Positions 7,902 to 16,278 of a DNA stretch of 64,000 bases are shown here, piece after piece (the stretch's first letter is position 1; each line of letters opens with the position of its first letter). The position numbers and the translations under genes were made by a program. Source of the stretch: Sulfuritalea sp. (GTDB lineage Bacteria > Pseudomonadota > Gammaproteobacteria > Burkholderiales > Rhodocyclaceae); assembly GCA_016710465.1 (NCBI GenBank), contig JADJVS010000014.1, positions 1,488,001-1,552,000 of the forward strand. The letters run 5' to 3'. Under the pieces are notes generated by a model. That model searched no databases and was not told the DNA's origin. It saw nothing but the letters and a program-made list of their open reading frames with translations.

Positions 7902-8417
7902 ATGTCGTCGAGGCTTGTTCTGCTGCCCGACGCCGGGCCGCTGATTACGCTGGCCTACGCGGACGCGCTCGACTTGCTGTTCAAGCCCCGCTGGTCAGTC
8001 ATGTTGGTCGACATGGTCCTGCACGAAGTTACGCGTAACCAGACGCCTACCAGCAAGAAACTCGCAAAGTGGGCCAAGTCAAAGAAGTTGCCGCTGGTTG
8101 CAACGAGGACATTCCAACACTACCAGCAGGTACAGGGGGAAAAGGCTGCACGCAAGGCGAACCTTGGAGAACTGGCGATTCAGGAGGCCATGAATGCCTT
8201 CGCCATCGAACAACCGCCAAAGACCGGTGTGTTCCTGTTCGAGGACCACAAGATTGCCCGCGCCAGTTTTCTGGTTCCAGACAATTGCCGCAAGGTCAGC
8301 ACCCGAGCGTTCCTGATCTTCCTCGAACAGAAGGGATGGCTTGAGTCGGCGGCGGAAGTCGAGCGCCGCGCCTTGCTGGCCGGACGCACTTTTTCCAGTC
8401 TGCGCTTTCCGCCGTAG
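7902..8417 (+). CDS. PIN-domain-like toxin
   Basis: A 171-residue protein beginning MSSRLVLLPDAGPLITLAYA. The DAGPLITLA segment with Asp10 is the first catalytic strand of PIN-type endoribonucleases (DUF3368/VapC-like), and acidic residues recur around EVTRN and FEDHKIARA. PIN toxins cut RNA, often tRNA or rRNA. A GGAG site precedes the ATG. Located directly behind the putative antitoxin and near a tRNA gene. The assignment is by motif and operon layout; specificity cannot be seen. Confidence 0.65.
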   Translation: MSSRLVLLPDAGPLITLAYADALDLLFKPRWSVMLVDMVLHEVTRNQTPTSKKLAKWAKSKKLPLVATRTFQHYQQVQGEKAARKANLGELAIQEAMNAFAIEQPPKTGVFLFEDHKIARASFLVPDNCRKVSTRAFLIFLEQKGWLESAAEVERRALLAGRTFSSLRFPP

Positions 8418-8452
8418 TTCAGCCTGCCTTGCGGAAACAGGCGGCGGAAAAG

Positions 8453-8478
8453 CAGAACGCCCCGAGCGGGGCGTTCTG
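8453..8478 (-). terminator. Rho-independent terminator of tRNA-Ser
   Basis: An inverted repeat of 11-12 bp (AGAACGCCCCG / CGGGGCGTTCT) lies 11 bp past the tRNA 3' end; on the minus strand it is followed by GCTTTTCC. It may also end the toxin transcript coming from the other strand. Confidence 0.75.
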
Positions 8479-8488
8479 TCTGATTCAC

Positions 8489-8581
8489 TGGCGGAGACGC
8501 AGGGATTCGAACCCTGGATCCAGGTTTTGCCCAGATGCACCCTTAGCAGGGGTGTGCCTTCGACCACTCGGCCACGTCTCC
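8489..8581 (-). tRNA. tRNA-Ser (GCT anticodon)
   Basis: A 93-base class II tRNA: acceptor GGAGACG pairs with CGTCTCC, anticodon loop in CCCTGCTAAGGG gives GCT, a long variable arm follows, the T loop GGTTCGAATCC is canonical, and the 3' CCA is encoded. Confidence 0.95.
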
Positions 8582-8637
8582 GGAAACAGCCTTGAACACG
8601 TGGCTCACGGCGTTTGCAGGGGGCGGAGTATACCCGA

Positions 8638-9303
8638 TTAGGCGCGCAGGCTGATGCGCAGCCAGTCGCGCTCCTCGGCGGTACGGGCCAGGGTGTCGTC
8701 GGCATCGACGGCAACCGGATGGGTGACCCGCTCCAGCAGCGGCAGGTCATTCAGCGAATCGCTGTAGAACCAGCTTTGCTCGAAGCCTCCCAGCCACAGG
8801 CCGAGCGATTCCAGCCAGGCTTCGACGCGGGTGATCTTGCCATCGCGGAAGGCGGGCAGGCCGCGCGGCTTGCCGGTGAAGCGGCCGCCTTCCTGCGCCG
8901 GGATGGTGGCGATCAGGTGCGGGATGCCGAATTCGCGGGCGATCGGTCCGGTGACGAAGCTGTTGGTCGCCGTGACGATGGCCATCAGGTCGCCGGCCTC
9001 GGCATGGCTTGCCACCAGCGAGCGGGCCGCGGGGCCGATCAGCGGGAGGATGCGCGTGGCGAGGAACTCGGCACGCCAGGCATCGAGCTCCGCGCGCGGA
9101 TGGCGCGCCAGCGGTGCCAACTGGAAATCGAGGAAGGCGTGGATGTCCAGGGTGCCGGCCTTGTAGTGCTCGAAGAACTCGATGTTGCGGGCTTCATGCA
9201 CTTCGCGGTCGAGCACGCCCTTGCCGATCAGGAATTGCGCCCACTCGAAATCGGAATCGCCATTGAGCAGGGTGTTGTCGAGGTCGAATAGCGCCAGATT
9301 CAT
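8638..9303 (-). CDS. HAD-IB family phosphatase (SerB-like)
   Basis: A 221-residue HAD hydrolase with the nucleophile motif FDLDNTLLNGDSD (Asp7, Asp9), a Ser/Thr motif in IVTATNSFV and the Mg-binding motif YSDSLNDLPLL. The family includes phosphoserine phosphatases and other small-molecule phosphatases; the cap sequence does not fix the substrate. It is the last gene of the perM-hda-HAD group, its ATG overlapping the hda stop, an order common in betaproteobacteria. Confidence 0.88.
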   Translation of the reverse strand: MNLALFDLDNTLLNGDSDFEWAQFLIGKGVLDREVHEARNIEFFEHYKAGTLDIHAFLDFQLAPLARHPRAELDAWRAEFLATRILPLIGPAARSLVASHAEAGDLMAIVTATNSFVTGPIAREFGIPHLIATIPAQEGGRFTGKPRGLPAFRDGKITRVEAWLESLGLWLGGFEQSWFYSDSLNDLPLLERVTHPVAVDADDTLARTAEERDWLRISLRA

Positions 9304-10001
9304 TCTTTTTCCAGGTCAAAGGATGTTTGCATCAGCTCGCGCAGCAGCGGCAGCGTCGGCGGGCGCTTCTGTTCCAGCGAGGCGCGGTCCAGGCTGTTGA
9401 GCACGGCCATCAGCGAGGGCAGGTCGCGGCGGCCGTGGCGCAACAGGTAATGCACCACGGCGGGGTCCATCAGCATGCCGCGCTCGATGGCGTGGCGGCG
9501 CAGGGCGGCGGCCTTCTCCTCGTCGGAGAGGGCCTGGATTTCATAGATCAGCGTTTGCCCGACGCGGGTGCGCAGGTCTTCGCGCAAGCCCAGGCGCAGC
9601 GGCGGTTCCTGGCCGGCCAGCAGCAGGGCCAGGCCGGTGAAGCGCGCGGCGTTGAAGGCGCGGAACAGTGCGACCTGCGCCTCCGCTTTCAGGGCCTCGA
9701 TGTCGTCGATGACCAGCAGGCTGCCCGGGGTCAGCGGCAGGTCGCCGCCGGCGTCGGCGGCACTCAGCAAAGCCACCGGTCGCCTTGGCGTCGCGGCGTC
9801 GGCCGTGGCCGCCAGCAAATGGCTTTTGCCGCTGCCGCGAGCGCCCCAGACGTAAAGCGCCTCGAAGCTGTGGCTGTCGCACAGGTCGCGCAGGCGCTGC
9901 AGCAATTCGCCGTTGGCGCCGACGACGAAGTTGTCCAGCGTCGGGGCTTGCTCGGGCTTGAGGTCGAGCAACATCTGCTGCCGCGGCACGCCCATCGTCA
10001 T
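9300..10001 (-). CDS. hda: DnaA regulatory inactivator Hda
   Basis: A 233-residue AAA+ protein related to DnaA domain III. Together with the sliding clamp, Hda stimulates DnaA-ATP hydrolysis and so prevents re-initiation of replication. Seen: an N-terminal QQMLLDLKPEQAPTLDNF segment that includes the clamp-binding Q-L region, Walker A GARGSGKS (residues 53-60), Walker B LLVIDDIEAL, and the C-terminal RDLPSLMAVLNSLDRASL lid. The ATG overlaps the perM stop in an ATGA. A second in-frame ATG lies two codons downstream. Confidence 0.92.
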   Translation of the reverse strand: MTMGVPRQQMLLDLKPEQAPTLDNFVVGANGELLQRLRDLCDSHSFEALYVWGARGSGKSHLLAATADAATPRRPVALLSAADAGGDLPLTPGSLLVIDDIEALKAEAQVALFRAFNAARFTGLALLLAGQEPPLRLGLREDLRTRVGQTLIYEIQALSDEEKAAALRRHAIERGMLMDPAVVHYLLRHGRRDLPSLMAVLNSLDRASLEQKRPPTLPLLRELMQTSFDLEKE

Positions 10002-11074
10002 CCGCGATAAAACCGGCTGTCGAGGTAGAGCAGGCGCAGTTCGCGCAGGCCGACCAGCAGCGCCGCCGAGGCCGGCAGCGCGGCGAGGACGCCGAAGAAG
10101 CCGAACAACTGGCCGAAGGCCATCAGGGCGAAGATCACCGCCAGCGGGTGCAGGCCGATGCGCTCGCCGACCAGGAAGGGCGTCAGCACGAAGCTTTCCA
10201 GCACCTGGCCGATGCCATACACGATCAGCACGGCGACGATCGGCCCCCAGCCGGCGAACTGCAGCACCGCGACCAGCAGCGCCAGGATCAGGCCCGTGGC
10301 ATAGCCGAGGTAGGGTATGAAAATCAGCAGCCCGGTGACCACGCCGATCGACAATGCCGAGGGAATGTCGGCGATCCACAGTGCCATGCTGTAGTAGACG
10401 GCAAGGATGGCCATGACCAGTATCTGGCCGCGAAGGTACTGGGAGAGCACGCCGTCGATGTCGCCGGCGATCTGGCGCAGCTTGGCGTGCCAGGGGCGCG
10501 GCACGATGCCGCCGAGGCGCGCCAGCATGCCGTGCCAGTCGAGCAGCAGGTAGAACATCACCACCGGCGCCAGCAGCAGGTTGACCATCAGCCCGACCAG
10601 GGCCACGCCGCCGATCTTGAGCGAACTGTAGATGCGTTCGAGCACGACCTGCACCGTGTCCCAGTTGCCTGCCGCCAGCTTCTGCAGCGAGGCGGCGTCC
10701 AGCTTGAGCTTGATGCCGAAATTCTGGCGCAGCCAGGGGGCCAGCTTTTCGTTGATCAGGGCCATTGCCTCCGGCATGCGCGCCGCCAGCAGCATCGCCT
10801 CTTCGTAAAGCAGCGGCAGGATGATCAGCACCAGGCCGGCCGTCATCGCCGCCAGGGCCAGGATCACCAGGACAACCGCCGCCATGCGCGGCAGGCCCCA
10901 GCCGGCGAGGCGGTCGGTTACGGGATTGCAGATGTAGGCAAGGATTCCCGCCAGCAGGAAAGGCGTCAGGATCGGCGACAGGGCGTAGAGCAGGGCGAGA
11001 GCCGCCAGCCCGACCGCGATCCACAGGGCGGTTTGCAGCCGATCGGCTTTGCTGGCATCTGGCAAGGGGGTCAT
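9998..11074 (-). CDS. AI-2E/PerM family transporter
   Basis: A 358-residue integral membrane protein of the AI-2E exporter (PerM/UPF0118) family: paired N-terminal helices, a central soluble region with the RLPAAMP-like stretch (MLLAARMPEAMALINEKLAPW), then a group of C-terminal helices with FIPYLGYATGLILALLVA and the typical PFLVGERIGLHPLAVIFALMAFG loop. Family members export solutes, some linked to autoinducer-2 or ion exchange; the substrate here is unknown. It is divergent from purM. Confidence 0.9.
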   Translation of the reverse strand: MTPLPDASKADRLQTALWIAVGLAALALLYALSPILTPFLLAGILAYICNPVTDRLAGWGLPRMAAVVLVILALAAMTAGLVLIILPLLYEEAMLLAARMPEAMALINEKLAPWLRQNFGIKLKLDAASLQKLAAGNWDTVQVVLERIYSSLKIGGVALVGLMVNLLLAPVVMFYLLLDWHGMLARLGGIVPRPWHAKLRQIAGDIDGVLSQYLRGQILVMAILAVYYSMALWIADIPSALSIGVVTGLLIFIPYLGYATGLILALLVAVLQFAGWGPIVAVLIVYGIGQVLESFVLTPFLVGERIGLHPLAVIFALMAFGQLFGFFGVLAALPASAALLVGLRELRLLYLDSRFYRG

Positions 11075-11080
11075 TTCCGG

Positions 11081-11086
11081 TAAAAT
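11081..11086 (+). promoter_or_regulatory. Possible -10 element of the purM promoter
   Basis: TAAAAT in the context CCGGTAAAATTCGCCG lies about 100 bp before the purM start. The same context (CCGGTAAAATCGCCG) recurs before the DedA gene at 20867-20881. No convincing -35 box is visible. Confidence 0.3.
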
Positions 11087-11182
11087 TCGCCGATTCGCGT
11101 TGCTTCCAGCCGCCGATTATCGCCTATCCGGCGCGGGGCCGCGCGCTCCTCCGTGTTTCCACCAGCATTTGCGGAACCCATC

Positions 11183-12229
<1,047 letters not shown>

Positions 12230-12239
12230 GTTTCACGGC

Positions 12240-12270
12240 GGAATCGGCGTGTCGTCGGCGCCGACTCTTG
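12240..12270 (-). repeat. Dispersed ~30 bp repeat, copy after purM
   Basis: On the minus strand the copy reads CAAGAGTCGGCGCCGAC and then GACACGCCGATTCC. About 24 of 30 positions match the family. It includes the perfect palindrome AGTCGGCGCCGACT at the core. Confidence 0.55.
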
Positions 12271-12285
12271 AGCGTCGCCGCCGGT

Positions 12286-12324
12286 ATCCTGCAAATTGAA
12301 GATAATTTCTTCAATTTGCAGGAT
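12286..12324. repeat. Perfect AT-rich 16-bp inverted repeat
   Basis: ATCCTGCAAATTGAAG (12286-12301) and its exact complement CTTCAATTTGCAGGAT (12309-12324) flank a 7-base loop ATAATTT. It is strikingly AT-rich for this genome and has no T-run, so it does not look like an ordinary terminator. It lies between purM and the split repeat that hosts the IS element. Confidence 0.8.
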
Positions 12325-12350
12325 CTCGCGCCCGGCGCGCGGGCCGGTCA

Positions 12351-12423
12351 CGCCCCCGGCCCTGGGTCGCCGCCCTTCGGGTTTCCTTGCTGCGGGGCCG
12401 CGCCAGGCCGCTGGCTGAACTAG
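12351..12423 (+). repeat. Left half of ~145 bp repeat, split by the IS
   Basis: The stretch from CGCCCCCGGCCCTGGGTCGC to GGCCGCTGGCTGAACTAG matches, with few differences, the reverse complement of 16627-16700. It ends in the CTAG that was duplicated by the IS1380 insertion; its other half resumes at 13993. Confidence 0.85.
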
Positions 12424-13992
12424 CCCGAATATTTCACGAAAGTAGGTCGGCGGAATCGCCGTGAGGCGCGTTAATACTGGTGTCGAGACAGGATTAACGG
12501 AGTATTCCGCCGATGCCAAATTGTACGCGTGGGGACATGGAGTTTGGGCGCCTGGGTCGTTGCACGATCGAGGCGAATTTTGAGGGTGGCGCGCTCAGTT
12601 CCGATGGTGGCCTGATGCTGCTGCGGCAAGTCGACCGGCGCATTGGATTGTCACGTGCGGTAGCGGAAGCACTGCACGACCCACGGGATCAGGATCGCAT
12701 CACGCATGGGATGCGCGACCTGGTCGCCCAGCGCCTGTATGCCCTGTGCTGCGGGTACGAGGATCTGAACGACCACGCCGCCCTGCGCAACGACCCGCTG
12801 ATGCAAACCGCCGTCGGCACGGGTGATGAATTGGGCAGCAGCCCGACCCTGTGTCGGCTGGAGCAGCGGGCCACGCGATCGGACATCGTGGCCTTGAACC
12901 GGGTGCTGATCGACCAGTTCATTGCCAGCCAGGCGACCTGTCCGGAGGAACTGGTGCTGGACATCGACGCCTCCGACATCCCGCTGCACGGGGAACAGGA
13001 ACAGACCGAGTTCCACGCCTACTACGACCACTACTGCTACCTGCCCCTGTATGTGTTCGCTGGCAAGGCCATGCTCGCCTGCGTCCTGCGCCGCAGCCGG
13101 ATCGACGGTGCCAAGCATGCGGCCGCCGTAATCAAGCTGATCGTGACCCGGCTGCGCCAGACCTGGCCGGCCCTGCGGATCATTGTGCGCGGGGATTCCG
13201 GCTTCTGCCGGCAGCGGCTGATTCGCTGGTGCGAACGCCATGCCGTGGGCTACGTCATCGGGATGGCGAGGAATGCCCGTCTGCATCGCCACGTAGCTGA
13301 CTGGGAGCAGACGATGGCGCAGGCTTTCCACGACACCGGGGTCAAGCAGCGACTGATCCGGCAGTTCTCTTACGCCGCCAAGAGCTGGGATCGCGAGCGG
13401 CGCTTGATCACCCGCCTGGAGTTTGGTACCCAAGGCACCAATCCGCGCTTCATCGTGACCAACCTCGACCGTCCTGCCGAGGAGCTGTATGACGACCTCT
13501 ACTGCCAGCGGGGCGAGGCCGAGAACCGGATCAAGGAAACCCAGTTGGATCTGTTCGGTACGCGCGCCAGTTGCCACAAGTTCCTGGCCAACTGGCTGCG
13601 CATCTTGTTCTCGGCATTGGCTTACACGCTGATGCAACGCCTGCGCGAGATCGCGCTCCGGCACACCGATCTGGCGAAGGCCACGGCGGCCACAATCCGC
13701 GTAAAACTGCTCAAGATCGGGGCGGCGGTGATTCGCAATACGCGGCGCATTCGCATCCTGCTGGCGTCGCACCATCCGCTACGCGATATCTACTTCATCG
13801 CCGCCAACGCCTTGGCGTCCCCATAGCCACATCCGAGTGCGTCCCCGACATGCTGATCTTCGGGGGTTGGGGGAAGTCCGTCTGAAATTCGCTTATTTGA
13901 TCAAGATTTGATCAAATGCCTCCACACGCATCACGATCAACCCGTCCAGCATATCTACGCGCCCAAATCATAGGGCTGGTGAAATATCCGGG
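12424..13992 (+). mobile_element. Complete IS1380-family insertion sequence, 1569 bp
   Basis: Terminal inverted repeats CCCGAATATTTCAC (12424-12437) and the complement of CCCGGATATTTCAC (13979-13992) match at 13 of 14 positions. Both ends are flanked by a direct CTAG (12420-12423 and 13993-13996), a 4-bp target duplication. One transposase gene fills the element. An intact, uninterrupted copy of the target sequence is present at 16558-16700, which confirms both ends and the duplication. Confidence 0.93.
12513..13826 (+). CDS. IS1380-family transposase
   Basis: A 437-residue DDE transposase. Family features are the N-terminal SSDGGLMLLRQVDRRIGL, the first catalytic Asp region ELVLDIDASDIPLHGEQE, the second Asp in IIVRGDSGFCRQRLIRWCE, and the Glu motif YCQRGEAENRIKETQLDL. 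It is full length and undisrupted, so the element may still be active. It is the only gene of the IS, with about 90 bp of left-end and 165 bp of right-end non-coding sequence. Confidence 0.93.
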   Translation: MPNCTRGDMEFGRLGRCTIEANFEGGALSSDGGLMLLRQVDRRIGLSRAVAEALHDPRDQDRITHGMRDLVAQRLYALCCGYEDLNDHAALRNDPLMQTAVGTGDELGSSPTLCRLEQRATRSDIVALNRVLIDQFIASQATCPEELVLDIDASDIPLHGEQEQTEFHAYYDHYCYLPLYVFAGKAMLACVLRRSRIDGAKHAAAVIKLIVTRLRQTWPALRIIVRGDSGFCRQRLIRWCERHAVGYVIGMARNARLHRHVADWEQTMAQAFHDTGVKQRLIRQFSYAAKSWDRERRLITRLEFGTQGTNPRFIVTNLDRPAEELYDDLYCQRGEAENRIKETQLDLFGTRASCHKFLANWLRILFSALAYTLMQRLREIALRHTDLAKATAATIRVKLLKIGAAVIRNTRRIRILLASHHPLRDIYFIAANALASP

Positions 13993-14066
13993 CTAGCCGC
14001 CGCCTATGAAGCCGGCAGCGTCGTCGGACAACGCCAGCGGAAAACCCCTGGCACGGCTCCTCGCGA
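13993..14066 (+). repeat. Right half of ~145 bp repeat, split by the IS
   Basis: After the duplicated CTAG the repeat resumes (CCGCCGCCTATGAAGCCGG, AGCGTCGTCGGACAACGCC, CTGGCACGGCTCCTCGCGA) and matches the reverse complement of 16558-16630. Read in the other direction it encodes the tail of a short frame that starts in the adjacent IS3 remnant. Confidence 0.85.
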
Positions 14067-14142
14067 CTTCGGCAACGCTGCTGCGATCAGCCTCGCGCAG
14101 CATGGCGACGATTTGCTCGTCGGTGAATCGGCTCATTTTCAT
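13993..14142 (-). pseudogene. IS3-family transposase OrfA N-terminal fragment
   Basis: A 49-residue frame starting MKMSRFTDEQIVAMLREAD, which is the characteristic start of IS3-family OrfA (helix-turn-helix part). After about 27 residues the sequence passes into the ~145 bp repeat and stops at the CTAG. The remaining OrfA and the whole OrfB are absent. Confidence 0.75.
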
Positions 14143-14210
14143 CGGCTCTTCGTTTCTCTTGAAGAGCCATCTTTCCAGAAATTATTAGTCCGAAAAAGTT
14201 GGGCAGGTCA
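14067..14210 (-). mobile_element. Remnant of an IS3-family element (left end)
   Basis: On the minus strand the remnant starts TGACCTGCCCAACTTTTTCG, a typical IS3-family end beginning TGA, followed by the leader and the start of OrfA. The element is cut off after about 145 bp where the ~145 bp repeat begins. Confidence 0.65.
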
Positions 14211-14245
14211 GGTAGTTGCGCTTTTTGGGGAAGCCCTTGTAGTCG

Positions 14246-14303
14246 AGCTAACCGGTGCTGCGCAGCTTCATCGCGAAGCGTCCCCTGGAACGATGAGTTT
14301 CGG
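14246..14303 (-). repeat. attC-like hairpin A (degenerate)
   Basis: On the minus strand the central stem GGACGCTTCGCGATGAAGC then TGCGCAGC-ACCGGT is shared with hairpin B (15520-15589) with only three differences over about 30 bases, including an unpaired base in the stem. It is followed by GTTAGCT, close to the integron core GTTRRRY. The expected RYYYAAC partner is degenerate (CCGAAAC). It overlaps the 3' end of the lipoprotein gene, as attC sites do. Confidence 0.5.
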
Positions 14304-15257
14304 GCCAGTTTGATTGGAGGCAACGCTAGGTTTCCACCGCTTGTATAAAAGGACAAGTAAGCCGCCAACACCGCTAATTCCTACGAGCTTGAGCAACGCA
14401 TCAAATTCTTGAAGCCATTCGTACACTATTTTCCACCAGGGCCTCGGAGCAGTCTTGACAATGACAGACTCGTGGTAGCTATCGATCAGGCGCTTACCGG
14501 GGCCTGGGTCAATCCATATATCTAGGTCAAGCAGTAATCCATCGTTGGAAACACGTCTTGGTGTGACCCGCCAATTCCACATGGCTCGATCAACGTCTTG
14601 CAATGGTTGTTGTACTGGGTCTTTCGGTTCTATCGCGAAGTCATCGCCGCCCCGAAGTTGGGCGATCATAGATCCTCCAATTGGAATCGTGGCTCCATCC
14701 AACTGCGCCATCACAGGCGTGCCCGCCTCCATTTCCGTGTGGTGCACGCGCCGCATATGTATTTTGTCAGCCGTGATCTGCAGCTTTATCGCGAGTTCCT
14801 GCTTGAGTTGCGCAACTGTAGTCGTTCGATCAATCCAAAGGTCAACGTGCGAAGCTTCATTTGCGACCATTTGTTTAGGTATGTAATACACAGCACTTCC
14901 TGATTTTGTGATCGTTACATGTGGCGCGATTTCAGGAAGTGGGTTTTTCGCCTTGGGGGAAATCGGTCGGGGTTCGTGACGGTGCTGTAGAACTTCAGCA
15001 CTGGGCGTTGTTGCCGCTTCATGTTTAACATCGCCATTTGAAAGCGTTGTAGTGCTGACCGGCGGTGATGCTTGAGTTGATGCAGCTAAACTTGGCGCAA
15101 TGGGCGCCTCAGCGGTAACACTTTCACCGTGAGTGGGAAACACAACGTGCGTGCTTGGGACACTGCCGCACGCAGTCACCGAAAATACCGATGCCAGTAA
15201 CAATAGTCTCCCATAAGCGGGTTTGTATGAATGCAGAAAGCGATAACGATTGATCAC
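14268..15257 (-). CDS. Hypothetical lipoprotein with C-terminal membrane anchor, cassette-like
   Basis: A protein of about 329 residues that I do not recognise. The GTG at 15257 (an AGG site nearby) gives a lipoprotein signal: Arg-rich start, LLLLASVFSV, then VTAC. A Ser/Thr/Pro-rich linker follows, then a region with two ubiquitin-like strand/helix patterns (VDLWIDRTTTVAQLKQELAIKLQ), a probable beta-sandwich with MWNWRVTPRRV, and a C-terminal hydrophobic segment before LYKRWKP. GC content is visibly lower than in neighbouring genes. Its 3' end overlaps an attC-like hairpin, suggesting it arrived as an integron cassette. The reading frame is open further upstream to 15452, but that part looks non-coding. 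Function unknown. Confidence 0.6.
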   Translation of the reverse strand: MINRYRFLHSYKPAYGRLLLLASVFSVTACGSVPSTHVVFPTHGESVTAEAPIAPSLAASTQASPPVSTTTLSNGDVKHEAATTPSAEVLQHRHEPRPISPKAKNPLPEIAPHVTITKSGSAVYYIPKQMVANEASHVDLWIDRTTTVAQLKQELAIKLQITADKIHMRRVHHTEMEAGTPVMAQLDGATIPIGGSMIAQLRGGDDFAIEPKDPVQQPLQDVDRAMWNWRVTPRRVSNDGLLLDLDIWIDPGPGKRLIDSYHESVIVKTAPRPWWKIVYEWLQEFDALLKLVGISGVGGLLVLLYKRWKPSVASNQTGPKLIVPGDASR

Positions 15258-15375
15258 GAGCACACCTGCCTTCGCGGAAGATTCAATTGATGATATTTGA
15301 TTGCGAGAAAATATCCTTGTAGATGCTCCGAAACAGATACAGGCGTAGAGTGGTCGCCCTCGAACGACGCTGTGG

Positions 15376-15394
15376 AAAAACCCCTTCAGGGGTT
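15376..15394 (-). terminator. Rho-independent terminator between the two cassette genes
   Basis: On the minus strand AACCCC, loop TGAA, GGGGTT is followed by a run of T. It lies about 200 bp past the HEPN gene and about 120 bp before the lipoprotein start, so it would end transcription of the former. The rest of the 335-bp gap 15258-15592 holds hairpin B and no gene that I can support. Confidence 0.6.
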
Positions 15395-15519
15395 GGTCTG
15401 GGCGAAATCCGAGGGTCCTTCGACAATTCCCCGACTGGCGATCGGCCCGCATAGTGCGCTTTGAGCGGTAGAGCTATTGAAATGGCATTCGTAAATTTCG
15501 CGAGAGGGTTTTTCTACAG

Positions 15520-15589
15520 CTTCAACCTGAAGGTGACCGGCGCTGCGCTGCTTCATCGCGCAGCGTCCGTGTTGATTGATGGGTTGGGC
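15520..15589 (-). repeat. attC-like integron recombination site B
   Basis: On the minus strand: core RYYYAAC seen as GCCCAAC, a stem GG(A)CGCTGCGC / GCGCAGCGCC with one unpaired A, loop GATGAAGCA, and a downstream GTTGAAG. The GCCCAAC end extends to AAGACGCCCAAC, which is the exact complement of GTTGGGCGTCTT at the start of the same unit (16274-16285). This pairing between a cassette's first bases and its own attC is diagnostic of gene cassettes. The HEPN gene stop codon TAA overlaps the site. Confidence 0.65.
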
Positions 15590-15592
15590 GTC

Positions 15593-16255
15593 TTAGAACG
15601 GTATGTCATTTTCCGTGTCGCTATTCCAATGGCCGCAAAGGCGACATGCACCTGTCGTTGGATTAACCGCAAGAGCATGACAGTAGTCACAGAGGTAATT
15701 TACTTCTCCCTTGGCATTCGCAGCCCTTTCATATCTTCCTCGGAACGCCTCTGCAAAATGGGGATTTGACTCGAGTAAGACTTCAAATGTATCGTCCCTG
15801 TGAGAGCCGTAGCCGAAAAAGTCATAGCTCAACTCGTCTCTCGCAAAGTGAAGCGCGAAGCCAAGTGCTTGACCCACGATTCGGTCTGCTTCCGCTTTTG
15901 TGGTTGTCCATGCGTAGTGCTCGATAGCGTTTCGAGTGTCCCGTAGCGAGGTGACTAGAGCTGAATCGTCCTGGTGGAATTGCAGTCCGCCAATCCGGGA
16001 AAGGCGGTTCAGCGCAACATCGACAGTTACAGTTCGTGCACTCAAGCTAGGGAACTTGTCGACGTTTTCCCAGATAAGTACTGGATGGACGCGACGCAGG
16101 CGTTCCTTGAGCAGAAGTTCAATACCGTGAGCGACTGCCCGGACTGCCTGCTTCAAACGCCTGGCCTCGTTAGGTTCTTCCTTCCATGCCAGCAACTCAA
16201 TTGCCTGAGTTATTGAGTCAGTAGCATTGGCAAGAAGGTCAAACTCAATCTTCAC
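15593..16255 (-). CDS. HEPN-motif protein with C-terminal zinc ribbon, cassette-borne
   Basis: A 220-residue, mostly helical protein. RDTRNAIEH contains an R-x4-H motif (Arg108, His113) like the catalytic motif of HEPN ribonucleases, preceded by helices with AVAHGIELLLKERL. The last 32 residues hold CDYC and CRLC (Cys189, 192, 204, 207), a zinc ribbon. The start ATG at 16255 lies 24 bases after a GTTGGGC core site and the stop overlaps the attC-like hairpin, so the gene fills an integron-type cassette. GC is lower than in flanking genes. HEPN proteins are common in RNA-targeting defence and toxin systems; no partner nucleotidyltransferase is encoded here, so the function is open. Confidence 0.7.
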   Translation of the reverse strand: MKIEFDLLANATDSITQAIELLAWKEEPNEARRLKQAVRAVAHGIELLLKERLRRVHPVLIWENVDKFPSLSARTVTVDVALNRLSRIGGLQFHQDDSALVTSLRDTRNAIEHYAWTTTKAEADRIVGQALGFALHFARDELSYDFFGYGSHRDDTFEVLLESNPHFAEAFRGRYERAANAKGEVNYLCDYCHALAVNPTTGACRLCGHWNSDTENDIPF

Positions 16256-16278
16256 AGTTCACCACGCGAGATGAAGAC

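Noticed and set aside
14006..14188. Small gene starting MKPAASSDNASG
   Set aside because: The start belongs to the ~145 bp repeat, which also occurs at 16558-16700 with a different downstream sequence; it is a repeat artefact rather than a gene.
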